The translations under genes and the position numbers were made by a program. The notes beneath the pieces are model-generated. The model worked only from the letters and a program-made list of their open reading frames with translations, did no database searches and was not told where the DNA came from. A DNA stretch of 64,000 nucleotides from Cryptomeria japonica (taxonomy: Eukaryota > Streptophyta > Pinopsida > Cupressales > Cupressaceae). Location of the stretch: positions 404,537,889-404,601,888 of the forward strand of contig NC_081408.1 of the NCBI RefSeq assembly GCF_030272615.1, written 5' to 3'. Position 1 is the stretch's first letter. Every line of letters starts with the position of its first letter. This document shows, in pieces, positions 10,862-22,660 of this stretch.

Positions 10862-12367
10862 AAGGATTAATAGATTATTGATTGTGGATGTTCAAATCAT
10901 ATGATTGGTGAAAAAAGTAAGTTTGTAAAGCTTGAGAAATTTGATGAAGGAGTTGTTAGATTTGGAGATGATCAGACAACTAGGATAGTTGGAGTTGTTT
11001 CAATCAACTTTGATGGCATACATAATACTGACAATATTTTCTATGATAAAGGACTAAATCATAACCTTTTCAGTGTTGGAAAGATGTATGGAAATGGATA
11101 TAATCTTATTTTTAAGGATGATGGTTGTGAGATCAAAAAGAGTTATGGAACCTTGATTGCATCTAGAAAGAGGACAGATGGAAATGTATATTAGTTGAAT
11201 ATTGCTTCATGGCACATATTACTGATAGTTGGATATGGAATCAGAGGATGTGTCACATTAATTTTGATAATCTGGTGAGGATCAGTTCAATTCAATCTAT
11301 GAGAGATTTATCGAAGATCACAAAACCTGCTAATACTATTTGCAAGGAATATCAATTGGAAAACAAACAAGGAGAACCTTCAATGTTAAATAATAATCTT
11401 CTACACAAAAAATTAGAATTAGTGCACACTAATCTTTTTGGACCGAACATAGCCAAAAGTCAACAAGGTGACATGTACGTCATGCTCTTAGTTACGATTA
11501 CTCTAGAATGCCTTGGGTTACTTTCTTAAGAGAAAATTTTGAAGCTCTAGAAAAGTTTAAGAAATTAACGGTCATGACTGAAAATGAGATAGATAGAAGA
11601 ATCAAATGATTGAGATCTGACAAAGATGGAGAATTTAATTCAAATGAATTCAATAACTTTAATGAAAATCATGGGATAAGAAGACACTTGTCTACTCCTA
11701 GGACACCTCAGCAAAATGGTGTAGTTGAAAGAATGAACAAAATAATTCAAGAAGATGCTAGAACAATGATGAATGAATCAAGCTTATCGGAAATCTACTG
11801 GAAAGAAGAAATACACAGTACACTATACACTCTTAATAGAGAATGGATTAGAAGAAACCATGAGAAGACATCTTATGAACTTTGGTATGGAAGGACTCTG
11901 TTTGTGAAATACTTTAGAGTATTTAGAAGTAAATTTTATATCAGGAGAGATGAAGAAAATTTAGAAAAGTATAACACAAAAGCCAATGAAGGTATTTTTC
12001 TTGGCTACTCTACTAAAATCAAACCTTACAGATGTTATAACAAAAGACTGAGAAGAATTATTGAAAGTACAAATGTGAAATTTGATGAAGACACTTCAAA
12101 GAATTTAGTTAGAGCAATTGGATATGAATCTGATCATTCTACCAAAAAACCAAAAGAAGAAAAGGCTGAAGAAACAGAGATAAAAGATAATAAGGAATAT
12201 TCTCTAGAAATTGCTCGTAATACTCCAAGATATGTGCAGAATAATCACTCAAAGAAACAAACTATTGGAGACAAAGAACAAAGGTGTTATCACTAGAAGG
12301 CTACTAAAGGATAGGTAAATTTATTCTTAATTTTAGAAACATAACTAAAAACATTGAAGGATGCTTG
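10862..12367 (+). pseudogene. Copia protease and integrase, inactivated
   Basis: The protease begins at IIDCGCSNHMIG, where the family has DSG at the active site; the catalytic Ser is Cys here and the preceding Trp codon is a stop. A GAG-pre-integrase segment follows (RMCHINFDNL), with the last zinc-ligand Cys of CKECQ changed to Tyr. In the integrase core the first catalytic Asp (HTDLFGP in the family) is Asn (HTNLFGP). The second Asp (LRSDKDGEF, about 11615) and the Glu (NGVVERMN, about 11720) remain. The tail to 12296 is the usual Copia linker (GIFLGYS). Frame breaks lie near 11529 and 11610. The coding is interrupted at 12372 by the solo LTR; the interrupted codons resume at 16165. Confidence 0.85.
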
Positions 12368-12372
12368 TAGTG

Positions 12373-15300
12373 TGTAGTACCCCTCCTCGATCAGCCTCTT
12401 CTGTATGTTTTGAGTTACTTCAGTGACTGTTCTGTGGAACATTTTTGTATTTTGATTTGGATATTATGCAATGTTATTTCATACTTTATCTGGAGTTATG
12501 GTGTATGATTTTATGCAGTATCTCAATGCTTATGATTAATGTTATTTTATGGATCATTATCATGGACTGTCACTTTTCCCTTCTATTGTGATGCATTATT
12601 TATATGTTGCATGTTTGCAAGTGTATTGGGATACGAGGGGATGATTTTCCTTCACTCACACCGGTGAGACAGGGAACGCCATGATTCTTTGTCATCGGTG
12701 TGTTTACCGTATCCATATATATATTGGTCTATATGCACGTGTGGTTCTTTCGTGCAGGACATTGCAGGTACTAGTACTGAGTAGGTATGGGGTATTGACT
12801 CCACCTAGTTTCGCAGGTCTGAGCATGCCTTATATATCCGATGGGAGTGGAGGAGATAGTTTTTGTACCCTAGCTTGACCATAGTTACACTCATGTGAGT
12901 GTTGTCAGTCGGTTGTGTTTCCCTGTCTAACTGTTATGCGTGTCATGGTGCCTTGGTTTGGTCATTTGAGAGTCGTCATTTGATCTATCTTGGTTTTGAG
13001 TGTTTCTGTTTATTTAAATGGTTATTTAATTTAAATGGATGATTCTATCTTATGTTGGCGTAATTATTTAATTAATATGCTCTGTGATTATTGTTTTATT
13101 TAAATTAACGATTGCTAGATTAAATGGTTAAATGGCTTAATTTATTCTGTAAGTTGTATTAATATTTTTGTGAAATAAATAAATTGCCTAGCCATTTAAA
13201 AAGGTTAAATGCTTATGTTGAAGGAAGTATTTAGGGAAAAATAAATAAATAAAAGCTTTCCTTTTTATTTTTCCATTTGGCCTTTTAATTTAATCATTTG
13301 AAAGAATTATTATTTTTGGGAAAGAAATAAATCCGATTGCCTTTTAGTTTTAAAATAATTAAATGTGATTGGATGAAAAATTTAACCTAGAAGCTTGGGT
13401 TAAAAGATATTTTTGGGGTAGCCATTCTGGACATTCATGGTGGGAGAAGAAGAGGATTTTTGGAGAGAAAATTATGGAAAAACTTCTTGAAGGAGCTGGA
13501 AATTCGACCTAGCTGCAAGACTGGAGTTTCTTCATCCCTTTTACTTGCTAATTGCTTCAAGGTTGGAGGTTCCCTTCTTGTTTTTAATTTGTTTTTGAAA
13601 TTTTTAGTTTGCTTCCTATGCATGGAAATTTATGTATTCTACCTGTAGATTCTTTTCGGAATGTTGAAATGGAAGAAAGAATGCCTGTGGTTGTTGATTT
13701 TGTGAATCCTAAATCATGTGGTTGCTTACAGGAAAGAAATGGTTCATTTCTCTATCTGTTGTGTGTTTTGTTCTTGAAATTCAATTTCTTGATTTACCTC
13801 TTCTTTGGAAAGAAAGAATTTTAGATTGGGCTTGCTGGGTGCATCCTTGTTTCTATTATGTTATGATTTGGCTAGCTATTCTTTCCAGTGTGTCTATTTC
13901 ACCATTTACCTTGCTGGTAAACTCTTCCTTGAAATTTTGGAAATTGGCACTATATGTGTGTGCCCATGAAATAATTCTGGAAATGGAATGTTTGAAGTGG
14001 TAAGTGTTACTAGTTCAAAGTGGTAAGTGTCACCGGTTCAAAGTGGTAAGTGTTACCAGTTCGAAGTGGTAAGTGTTACCGGTTCAAAGCGGTAAGTGTC
14101 ACCGGTTCGAAGTGGTAAGTGTTACCGGTTCGAAGTGGTAAGTGTCACTAGTTCAAAGTGGTAAGTGTTACTGGTTCAAAGTGGTAAGTGTTACCGGTTC
14201 GAAGTGGTTAGTGTTACCGGTTTGAAGTGGTAAGTGTTACCAGTTCGAAGTGGTAAGTGTCACCGGTTTGAAGTGGTAAGTGTTACCGGTTCAAAGTGGT
14301 TAGTGTTACCGATTTGAAGTGGTAAGTGTTACCGGTTCGAAGTGGTAAGTGTTATCGGTTGGAAGTGGTAAGTGTTACCGGTTGGTAGCAGCAATGTTAC
14401 TAGTGGTAGCATCACTACCGGTAAGTGGTGTCTGTTGTCCCGATAGCAGCACATCCGTGGGTTGGTTTGACCCCCGCTTATCTTTGAGCCCTCACAGGTC
14501 TCCAAACCGGTTTGTGTTAAGAACTTAAATTTTATAAATGGAATGTTTAAAGTGGTATTGCGTGATGTAATGTGATTTTCATGTGATTTTTATTATGTGG
14601 TTAATAAATTTATCAATGAAAATGAAGGCATGAATTAGAGATTCAAATGGGTAGATTTGGAATATTGATTTGGAAATTGATTAGATGTGACTGCTGGAAA
14701 GGAGTGTTTTATTTAATTTTCAATCAATGATGTTGCAAGTGTTTATGATGCTGATATTTTCAAAGATTGTCTTGAGTGCAGATTTGATGTATTTAGCTAT
14801 CCTTGCAAGTGTTTATTGTGATATTTTGGTTTGTGGTTCAGTCATCCTATGGTGGTGTAATTGGTACCTTTGACCAAGTGATATATGTTGGCTTCATTGT
14901 CTTAACCATGTAGTGTCTTTGCCTTATGGTTAGTCAAGAGTTAGTGTGTCCTTGTTTGACCACTTGTTTCTGATAGTGGTGTTATGGCTGTCTGCTTCAC
15001 CATAGGGTCCTCGGGGAGTGACCATGCTTGTGTAGTGTCCTTTGAGAGAGTGGCTTTCGCTTGGGGGTTGTACCCAAAGTGGTAGGCATTACGACCTAGT
15101 GAAAGTCAGATAATAACTGGTAATCTAATGAAATGATTAGGTGGGTAGTATCATAACATTAATAAAGATAATTATACCTCGTGCATAGGTGCGTGCTAGT
15201 ACAGGGCTCATAATGTTGCGAGAAGGCCTAGAATGGCAAACCAACCACCTTGTCTTCACGAAAGGCTGGTAGGGTCGGCATGAGACTTAGTTGGAGCCAG

Positions 15301-16164
15301 ATAGTCGGGAGAGGTTACCAAGATAGTCAGTCGGGACCTATGGAGGTTGTACCAGGGTAACCATCTTAAGCTATGCGATGACACTCTCTCATTTGGTTCA
15401 CTTGTGTTTTGTGGTGTCAGTTCACTTGTGTTTGTGAAGTTGAGTCACCTAGATTCTTGTGGAGTCTTATTGTGCTATCATGGAGTCGTATTGTTTTGTT
15501 GGCCATGTCATTCTTATGCTTGTTTGAGGGTCCTTAGCTATCTCCTAGCACGGTGGGGTGATTCCATTTTGGGAATTACATGGTCGGGTGGTAGTGCCAC
15601 TTCCCATCGGATGTTCGGATTTGTGCCTTCATGCGAGGATTGGTTCGTAGGTGTTCCCGTGGTTCATGACTCATGCTTCATCTCATATTTTGAAGATTAT
15701 TGGTATTTGTAGACCTATGTGGTCATTGTATCATTGTAATATTGATCTTATGTAACCTTGTAATTGGATGAGATCTATCCTTTATGTTTATTGAGAGGCT
15801 ATGTATTGGAAGAGCAATGTAATCCTGTGTTTGGATGTTTTTATCAAGTTTCCTTGATGATTTTAGTAAATGCTTATTGAAGTGGAAATTATGTTGTATC
15901 CTTTCAATCTTTCAATGATGAATCTTTATTTTCTTTGGCTTCTTGTGATCTTTGAGTAATGATGGATATGTGGATATTTGGTTTTGTGGATTTTATTCTT
16001 GAAGTTAATTCTTCGTTTGTAACCCTTAAGGAATACTGGTGTAAGTCTTCCGCTTGTGTTATCGTGCATGTTGTGTAAATGCACTTATGATGTTTATACT
16101 TTTTTTAAAAACTGTTTCACCCTTGTTGTGGGTTTTCCTTTGAGGTTCCTAGTGGGGCATTACA
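12373..16164 (+). repeat. 3792-bp solo LTR with 5-bp TSD tagtg
   Basis: It starts TGTAGTACCCC and ends GGGGCATTACA, imperfect inverted termini typical of an LTR. It is flanked by the identical 5-mer tagtg (12368-12372 and 16165-16169). Removing the insert and one tagtg restores the Copia frame leading into KAMQEELE. No gag or pol motif and no second copy of its ends occur inside, so it is a solo LTR left by LTR-LTR recombination. It holds a 17-unit minisatellite at 13995-14385. The longest open stretch inside (15347-15712, 121 codons) has no recognisable domain. Confidence 0.9.
13995..14385 (+). repeat. 23-bp minisatellite, 17 units
   Basis: Seventeen head-to-tail units of aagtggtaagtgttaccggt plus three bases, exactly 391 bp, with point variants only and no length variation. 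After it come degenerate fragments (about 14386-14420). Most units contain the palindrome accggt and almost all contain gtaagt. Confidence 0.95.
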
Positions 16165-16169
16165 TAGTG

Positions 16170-17483
16170 ATAAGCATCAGATAAAGGCTATGCAAGAAGA
16201 ATTGGAATAAATTGAGAAGAATCGGACTTGGGAACTTGTCCCAAGACCAACTAACAAAAATGTGATAGCAACTAAATGGACATTTTGTAACAAACTGGAT
16301 GAGGATGGTCACATAGTGAGAAACAAAGCAAGACTTGTATGTAAAGGCTACTCGCAAGTAGAAGGAAAAGATTTTGAGGAGACTTATTCTCCTATAGCAA
16401 GAATGGAAGCTATCAGAATATTTTTGGCTTTTGTAGCACACAAAGATTTCAAGGTCTATCAGATGGATGTGAAGTCTACATTTCTGAATGGAGAACTAAA
16501 AGAGGAAGTATACATTGAACAACCAGAATGATTCAATCTATCAGAAACTCTAGATATGGTTTATAAATTGAAGAAGGTGTTGTATGGACTGAAGCAAGCT
16601 CCAAGAGCTTGGTATGTAAGGCTTGATAGGTATTTGCTAAAGCATGTATTTCAAATAGTTACTACTGACAGTAATCTCTATTTTAAGGTTATAGAAAATG
16701 GCATCTTGATTGTAGTTGTTTATGTGGATGATATAATCTTTGGAGGAAATGATGGTGTGCAATAAGTTATTTTATGAGATGCAAGAAGAGTTTGAAATGT
16801 CTATGATTGGGGAGATAAATTTCTTTCTTGGTTTACAAGTTAATGAAATAGATGATGGTATATTTATTTCACAATCCAAGTATGTTAAAGAAATGTTCAA
16901 GAAGTTTGGAATGGAAAATGCTAAACCTATATGTACTCCTATGTTGATTGGTTGTAAGTTGATAAAAAATGTTGAATCACCAAAAATTGATCAAAGCATA
17001 TATAAATCAATGATTGAAGGATTATTGTACCTGACTGCTACTACACTGGATATCTGCATGCAGTTTTGTCTTGTGGTTGTATTTCAACAAGACCTTGAAG
17101 AGACACATGTTGTTGTTGTGAAAAGAATTTTTAGATACCTAAAAGGAATAGAATACTATGGTCTATGGTACCCTACAAGATCTAATTTCACTTTGATTGC
17201 CTACACAAATGTAGATTGGGTTGGCTATGTGGATGATAAGAAAAGTACTAGTGGGGGTGCATTTTTCCTTGGACCCCATTTGGTTGCTTGGTCAAGTAAT
17301 AAATGGGATTCACTATCACTATCAACTACTAAAATAGAGTATATTTTTTTTGCTACTTGTTGTACTCAAGTATTATGGATGAAACAAACTTTGAAGAACA
17401 TTAGAACATTTTTTGATGAACCTATTTATATATTTTGTAACAATACCAGTGCAATAAACATTTCTAATAATCTAGTATTGCAT
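16170..17483 (+). pseudogene. Copia reverse transcriptase and RNase H (first part)
   Basis: RT motifs in order: [45 protein letters not shown] and the catalytic YVDDIIFGGND (about 16720-16750). The YVDD box is intact. Stops occur at about 16207 and 16529, and a frameshift lies near 16760. RNase H begins near 17190: the family's TDADWAG is TNVDWVG, so the first catalytic Asp is Asn, and the STAEAEY box is STTKIEY. The coding stops at LVLHS (17483), where the gag+ORF2 element inserted; the last 60 residues lie at 22661-22844. Confidence 0.88.
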
Positions 17484-17488
17484 TCAAG

Positions 17489-18299
17489 TGTTGGCATATG
17501 GACACTCCAATGAGACATTGTGTGTGATTGAAGGTTTTTTCATTGATGGCAACCTTGCAATCCTATGGCACCGGCAAGACATTCTACCAGCAAAGCATTA
17601 TTCAAGCAAGACAGTGCACCGGCATCAGCAGGACCACTTTACACCGGCACCGGCACCGGCACAGAAGAAAAGATGTATACCAGCACAAAGGCCAACAGGA
17701 TTTTTGATATGTAATATTTTGTTTATTATTATAAGCCGACTTGGCAAATTGTAAAATGAATCTTGTATATAAAGGAGATCATTATAGACATTTGTAGTGA
17801 GAGGTAAGCGAGCATAAAGAAAATTGTTAGACAGACCTAACGTGCGAATTATAGGTCAAGGGTATATGTAAAGAACAAAGCAAGAACCGGTATTGAATCT
17901 GGCATTGGAGATGCTATTATAAAGTAGTACAAATCATTGGACTAGTTTAATCCTTATTGTAAGTTAGTGTGACTTCTCACTGAGCAGTGTGCTCTAGGCA
18001 ATTGGCCTTCCTGCATGTGTAGGCCCCTATTGTAAGTAATATTCTCTTATTGGCCAGTAAGTGAATATTGTAGGTCACAAATCCCATCGAGGTTTTTCCC
18101 ACACCGGGTTTCCTCGTTAAACATCTTGTGTTATGGTGTTCTTTTCATGTGGATGTTTTTTATTCTATTTATTACATTAATTCTTGCATACCGATACACT
18201 GTTACTTTATGTTCTGCATATTTTATCTTAAGAAAATTTGAATATCGGTCAGATACTGATTCACCCCCCCCCCTCTCAGTATCTGTGGGAACCCTAACA
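17489..18299 (+). repeat. 5' LTR of the gag+ORF2 element
   Basis: 811 bp, TG...CA. It contains a cluster of caccgg repeats near 17640-17660 and a conserved tract near 18090 (ggtttttcccacaccgggtt). A C-run followed by ctctcag at 18264-18280 marks the last 40 bp, as in other LTRs of this group here. A TATA-like tatataaagg lies at 17766. Confidence 0.93.
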
Positions 18300-18301
18300 A
18301 T

Positions 18302-18313
18302 TGGTATCAGAGC
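18302..18313 (+). promoter_or_regulatory. Primer binding site (initiator tRNA-Met type)
   Basis: tggtatcagagc, three bases after the LTR end, is the standard complement of the plant initiator tRNA-Met 3' end used by most Copia elements. Confidence 0.92.
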
Positions 18314-18370
18314 CTGGTCCTCTATTTTCAGTAGCCTAACAGCTTGAGGAAGATCTTGACACTGGTAAAG

Positions 18371-19474
18371 ATGGAAAATCTGATGAAGTAACTTGAAGGA
18401 GCTCTTACTGACTATGATGCAAAGAAGTTGAAAAATATCAAATTAGAAGATGATTTAAAAGAAACTCAGGATATCATTCAGGCACTTCAAGAAAATCTTA
18501 CTATTACAAGAAATAAGAGAAGAGAACTTTATGAAAAATTGCAAAATGAGAATGATGAAAAGGAATCACTTAATGATATGATAAGCAAGTTGAAACAAGA
18601 GATCATGACAACAAAAAATGAAATGCAGGATATGACTATGAGATTTTGCAAAGAGATTGAGGATAGAAAGAAGAATGAAGAAGAATTGACCAGAAGACTA
18701 AGTGATGCAGCAAATGAGAACACAAGACTTAGCTATGAAAATGACATGTTGAAGATAGATCTGACGCATACTCAGAATGACTCAAATGAACTAATGAGAC
18801 AAAAAGAAATCTTGGTAAGGGAATTGGAAACTGCAAATCAACATAAAGAAAAATTCAAAAAAAGCTCAGAAGAACTTGGTACCTTATTGAAGAATCAAAA
18901 ACCCAAAGGTGACACTTCTGGAATTGGATTTGAAGTTGGAGAAAGCTCCGATACTGCAAATACTCAGGATCACAGCAAACCGGTAAGACCACCCAATACT
19001 TATAAATTCAATGGAAAATGCTTTAACTGTAATAAATATGGTCATAGGGAAAATGAATGTAGATCTAGGAATTATCAGAATATCAATCCTCCCACTGGTC
19101 AATGCTCCAAATGCAACAAAGTTGGTCATAACTCTGAAAACTGCAGAATGAATGTAAGATGTTATGTTTGTGGAAGATTTGGACATCTATCAAATCAATG
19201 CAGAACACAAACCGGCATAGGTTATGGGAAAGCTATTCAGAAAAATAGTGTAACTTGTTATGCATGTAACAAGATTGGGCATATTGCTAAATTTCATAGA
19301 AGTAAAGGTACACCGGTAGACAACAAAAGTTCTAGCTTGAAAGGTAAAGAAAAGGTTGAAGAGGTTAAGCAATGGATTAGAAAATCTGATCTAAATATTG
19401 GGAATACTCCTCCACCGGTAGAACCAACAAATGCTCCATCGACAGGACAATGTGATGCTCCACCAGCAGGATAG
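18371..19474 (+). pseudogene. Gag with long coiled coil and four CCHC-type zinc knuckles
   Basis: ATG 18371 is chosen because it is in frame with the long open segment and sits 58 bp after the primer site. A TAA at 18389-18391 interrupts codon 7. Residues 20-170 are heptad-rich and charged, an almost certain coiled coil. Then come knuckles CFNCNKYGHRENEC, CSKCNKVGHNSENC and CYVCGRFGHLSNQC, and a fourth, CYACNKIGHIAKFH, whose last ligand is His instead of Cys. A Pro/Thr-rich tail follows. The knuckles bind RNA for packaging and the coiled coil would drive particle assembly. The usual N-terminal Copia gag domain upstream of the coiled coil is absent, so the protein is short for a Sirevirus gag. 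Confidence 0.85.
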
Positions 19475-19818
19475 AGCAGTGCTCCACAGGCAGGAAGCTC
19501 TTCGTCTAATTGAAGAAAATTGTCTTATGGGTTTGGCAATCTAATGACACATGTGCTATTATTCCCTCGGCTAAACAAAAAAGGGGGCTGAAAATCACTT
19601 ATTACCGGCAAATAAAGTTAAGTGAATACATTACCGGCATGCAATTAATGTGGTAGGTAGCAAAAAAGACTTTATAAAATAAGGTTTTGGCTCCATTTCA
19701 TTTCACCATGATTTCAAACTTTCAGAGAGCGCGAAGATTTCTGAGCTAAGGCATTTCGAGCAAGAAGCAAGCACACTCCAAACAATCATTCATCCAAGAC
19801 AGAAAAAGGTATTTTATC

Positions 19819-21601
19819 ATGGCATCCACCTCTGCAATTGAATACATAGCGAACCCTACTATTGTGGAAGTAATTAAAATACCTAGGCCCATATTTTAGT
19901 TGGTCCCCGAAATAGCAAAGAAAGATGATACCTTAGGTGCATTCTCTCAAATCCCTAAAGGTGTTGTATATGCTAAAGAACATAAGGAAAATTTATGACA
20001 CCCTATCGGCTGATGAGAAAGGGCAAGTTGAGGAGAGTGTAATACTATACATGGACATGTTTAAAAAGGTTTTGACGGAAGTCATAAATGAAATTTCTGA
20101 TGACTTATACAAAAGACTTGAGGCCAAAAGGCAAGGAGTAATTGAACTGGACAAGAAAATAAAAGTAGAAAAACTACTTGTTGTATATCCGGTAAGTTCC
20201 CCAAAAGAAATTGATGATTTGATAGCTCAGGCCAACCGGACAGTTTTTTCCACTGCACACCGGCATATTTCACTGATGGCAAGTAGAGTTACAGAGGTTT
20301 CAAAGGAAACAGAAGATGGTTGGGACATATTTTTGGTTGAAAAAGAAAAACAAGAAGAATATAGGAATCCCAAGCCTATTAAGGTATATCTGAAGGATAA
20401 GGACAAAGGGAAAGGGAAAATTGGTGGACCTCCAAGCATAAAGGTTAAAGATAACCTACCTCCACCTATAAAAATTACAATCCCTAAAAACCAACCGGCA
20501 GCTGAAAGCATGGATGCAGAGGATAGCAAAACAAATCCTGAAGTCCTATTCACTGTAAATGTTGATACCCAAAAGATCAACATAACAATTGATAAAGACC
20601 CAATTGAAAAATCAGATATGGCCAAAGAGCCTTTGGTAACAGGAAATATAGAGCAACCGGCAGTGGATACAGGGAAAAAGATGGAATCTGAAGCACAAAC
20701 AGAGAAACCGACAGAGCTAAAGGCTCCAGAACAGATGCCACCGGTAGGCAATGAAGCAGGAAAACCAATGCTAAAGGAAATGCAAACACAAACTGACCTA
20801 CCAGAGGTCAATACAAGCATGGTCACTTCCACCGGTACTCAGTTTGTTGGGTCACCATCAAAGTCAACAAATGTGACTGAGGTATTACTTGAATCCATCA
20901 AGAAAATAACTGACTATAGCTCACAAGCTTAGAAAGCAATAGATGATTCAATACCAATTTTGAAAACAATCGCTCCTAATTGTAATATAGATAATAAATA
21001 TTCTTTAGGATAGTTGGATACACTATGTAAATACATTTCTGGAAATATTGAGCAAATAAAGGTAGAATCTGTAAAGAACATTGTAGAAAAGGAGAAACAT
21101 AAATTCTTTGAGGAAGAAATTAAGAAGTGTAACAGAGATTTTGACACACTTTTACCGAAACTGTGTAGTTTGTTAAAAGAGTACAAAAACCTGTACAAAG
21201 ACACATGCAAAACAAACTTCCTGACTATAGATATAGACGAGAAAATAAGAAAGACACAAGAAGAGATAAACAAGATTGCAAACAATTTTGTCAACTCACC
21301 GGATTCATTATCTGTTTTTGAAGATAAGTTAGCAAATTTTGAGGCAGAATTACTTAAACAGGAGAAAGAGAAAGAGACAATAATAAATAAGGCAAAACAC
21401 TTGAGATCTAAACTGAGTCCAAGATTGGACTATCTAACATCTCTACCGAAGGAAATCTCAGAGGCATTAACACTGGGAAGTAAAACACCGGCAAAGCAAT
21501 TGCAGCATCTCATCGGCACTGTGAAGAGAACTGAAACAACAATAAAAGATAGCAAAAAGTTTATGGATAGTATAAACTTAATTTTGGGCGATCTTTTTTA
21601 G
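19819..21601 (+). pseudogene. ORF2: coiled-coil protein of unknown function in the place of pol
   Basis: The start ATG 19819 follows a 340-bp gap after gag. The frame runs to TAG 21601, about 590 codons, with stops at 19897, 20930 and 21011 and one frameshift near 19970-19990. There are three parts: an alpha-helical N-terminal region (about residues 1-180), a Lys/Pro/Glu/Thr-rich low-complexity linker (20380-20860), and a C-terminal coiled coil with SKLSPRLDYLTSLP before the end. No transmembrane stretch, protease, RT or integrase motif was seen. The minus-strand element at 33247-38050 carries a diverged version. Candidates are the env-like ORF that Sireviruses place after pol, left behind by a pol deletion, or a family-specific accessory protein. 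The 201-codon open frame on the opposite strand (20227-20832) looks like a shadow. Confidence 0.7.
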
Positions 21602-21690
21602 ATAATAACTACCCAACTACAAGGTTGAGGTTATGGACCGGTATAACTACAAACTCTACTAACATCTTGACAACCTTTGTCATTGATGCC

Positions 21691-21845
21691 AAAGGGGGAG
21701 TAGTAGGATGAGAAAATTCAAAACACAAGGATCATATGCTCAGGGGGAGCCCCTCATTTTTTTTGGTAAATTTTTGGTCTACACATTTTTGGACATCTTT
21801 TTGAAATTTCTCATTAGTGTTGCCATCAATGCCAAAGGGGGAGAT
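21691..21845 (+). promoter_or_regulatory. Two polypurine tracts
   Basis: aaagggggag at 21691-21700 and aaagggggagat at 21834-21845, each preceded by a cattgatgcc / catcaatgcc type context. The second touches the 3' LTR and should prime plus-strand synthesis; the first is an upstream copy 143 bp away. Confidence 0.85.
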
Positions 21846-22655
21846 TGTTGGCATATGGACACTCCAATGAGACATTGTGTGTGATTGAAGGTTTTGTCAT
21901 TGATGGCAACCTTGCAATCATATGGCACTGGCAAGACATTCTACCGGCAAAGCATTATTCAAGCAAGATAGTGCACCGGCATCAGCAAGACCACTTTACA
22001 CCAGCACCGGCACTGGCACAAAAGAAAATATGTATACCGGCACAAAGGCCAACAGGATTTTTGATATGTAATATTTTGTTTATTATTATAAGCCGACTTG
22101 GAAAATTGTAAAATGACTCTTGTATATAAAGGAGATCATTATAGACATTTGTAGTGAGAGGTAAGCGAGCATAAAGAAAATTGTTAGACAGACCTAATGT
22201 GTGAATTATAGGTCAAGGGTATATGTAAAGAACAGAGCAAGAACCGGTACTGAATCTGGCATTGGAGATGCTATTATAAAGTAGTACAGATCATTGGATT
22301 AGTTTAATCCTTATTGTAAGTCAGTGTGACTTCTCACTGAGCAGTGTGCTCTAGGCAATTGGCCTTCCTGCATGTGCAGGCCCCTATTGTAAGTAATATT
22401 CTCTTATTGGCCAGTAAGTGAATATTGTGGGTCACAAATCCCACCAGGGTTTTTCCCACACCGGGTTTCCTCATTAAACATCTTGTGTTATGGTGTTCTT
22501 TTCATGTGGATGTTTTTTTATTCTGTTTATTACATTAATTCTTGCATACTGGTACACTGTTACTTTATGTTCTGCATGTTTTATCTTAAGAAAATTTGAA
22601 TACCGGTCAGATATTGATTCACCCCCCCCTCTCAGTATCTGTGGGAACCCTAACA
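21846..22655 (+). repeat. 3' LTR of the gag+ORF2 element
   Basis: 810 bp, collinear with 17489-18299. It is followed by tcaag and then the remaining RNase H codons of the host Copia (starting with aatgaaacata). Confidence 0.93.
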
Positions 22656-22660
22656 TCAAG

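Larger units (their letters stand above)
17489..22655 (+). mobile_element. Complete non-autonomous Sirevirus-like LTR element (gag + ORF2, no pol)
   Basis: Two LTRs of 811 and 810 bp start TGTTGGCATATGG and end CCCTAACA. They are bounded by identical 5-bp duplications tcaag (17484-17488 and 22656-22660) that rejoin the Copia RNase H. Inside are a tRNA-Met-type primer site, a gag ORF with four knuckles, a second ORF of about 590 codons and two polypurine tracts. There is no protease, integrase, RT or RNase H. The LTRs differ by roughly 35 positions by eye, mostly transitions, so the insertion is not recent. The layout matches gag-only terminal-repeat retrotransposons plus one additional protein. 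Confidence 0.93.

Noticed and set aside
13435..14003. Overlapping plus- and minus-strand ORFs inside the solo LTR
   Set aside because: Several overlapping short frames with no family resemblance; the sequence belongs to the LTR.
13995..14385. CRISPR-like regular repeat
   Set aside because: Units are contiguous with no spacers, the sequence is plant nuclear, and no cas-like genes are present.
15347..15712. 121-codon plus-strand ORF within the solo LTR
   Set aside because: No domain, Cys/Leu/Val-rich composition, inside an LTR with no other coding; chance ORF.
16160..16441. 93-codon minus-strand ORF
   Set aside because: Antisense to the Copia RT, which has clear motifs.
20227..20832. 201-codon ORF on the minus strand, Val/Ser/Phe-rich
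   Set aside because: It lies opposite the low-complexity linker of ORF2, whose frame is supported by a homologue in the second element. The hydrophobic translation is the expected antisense shadow.
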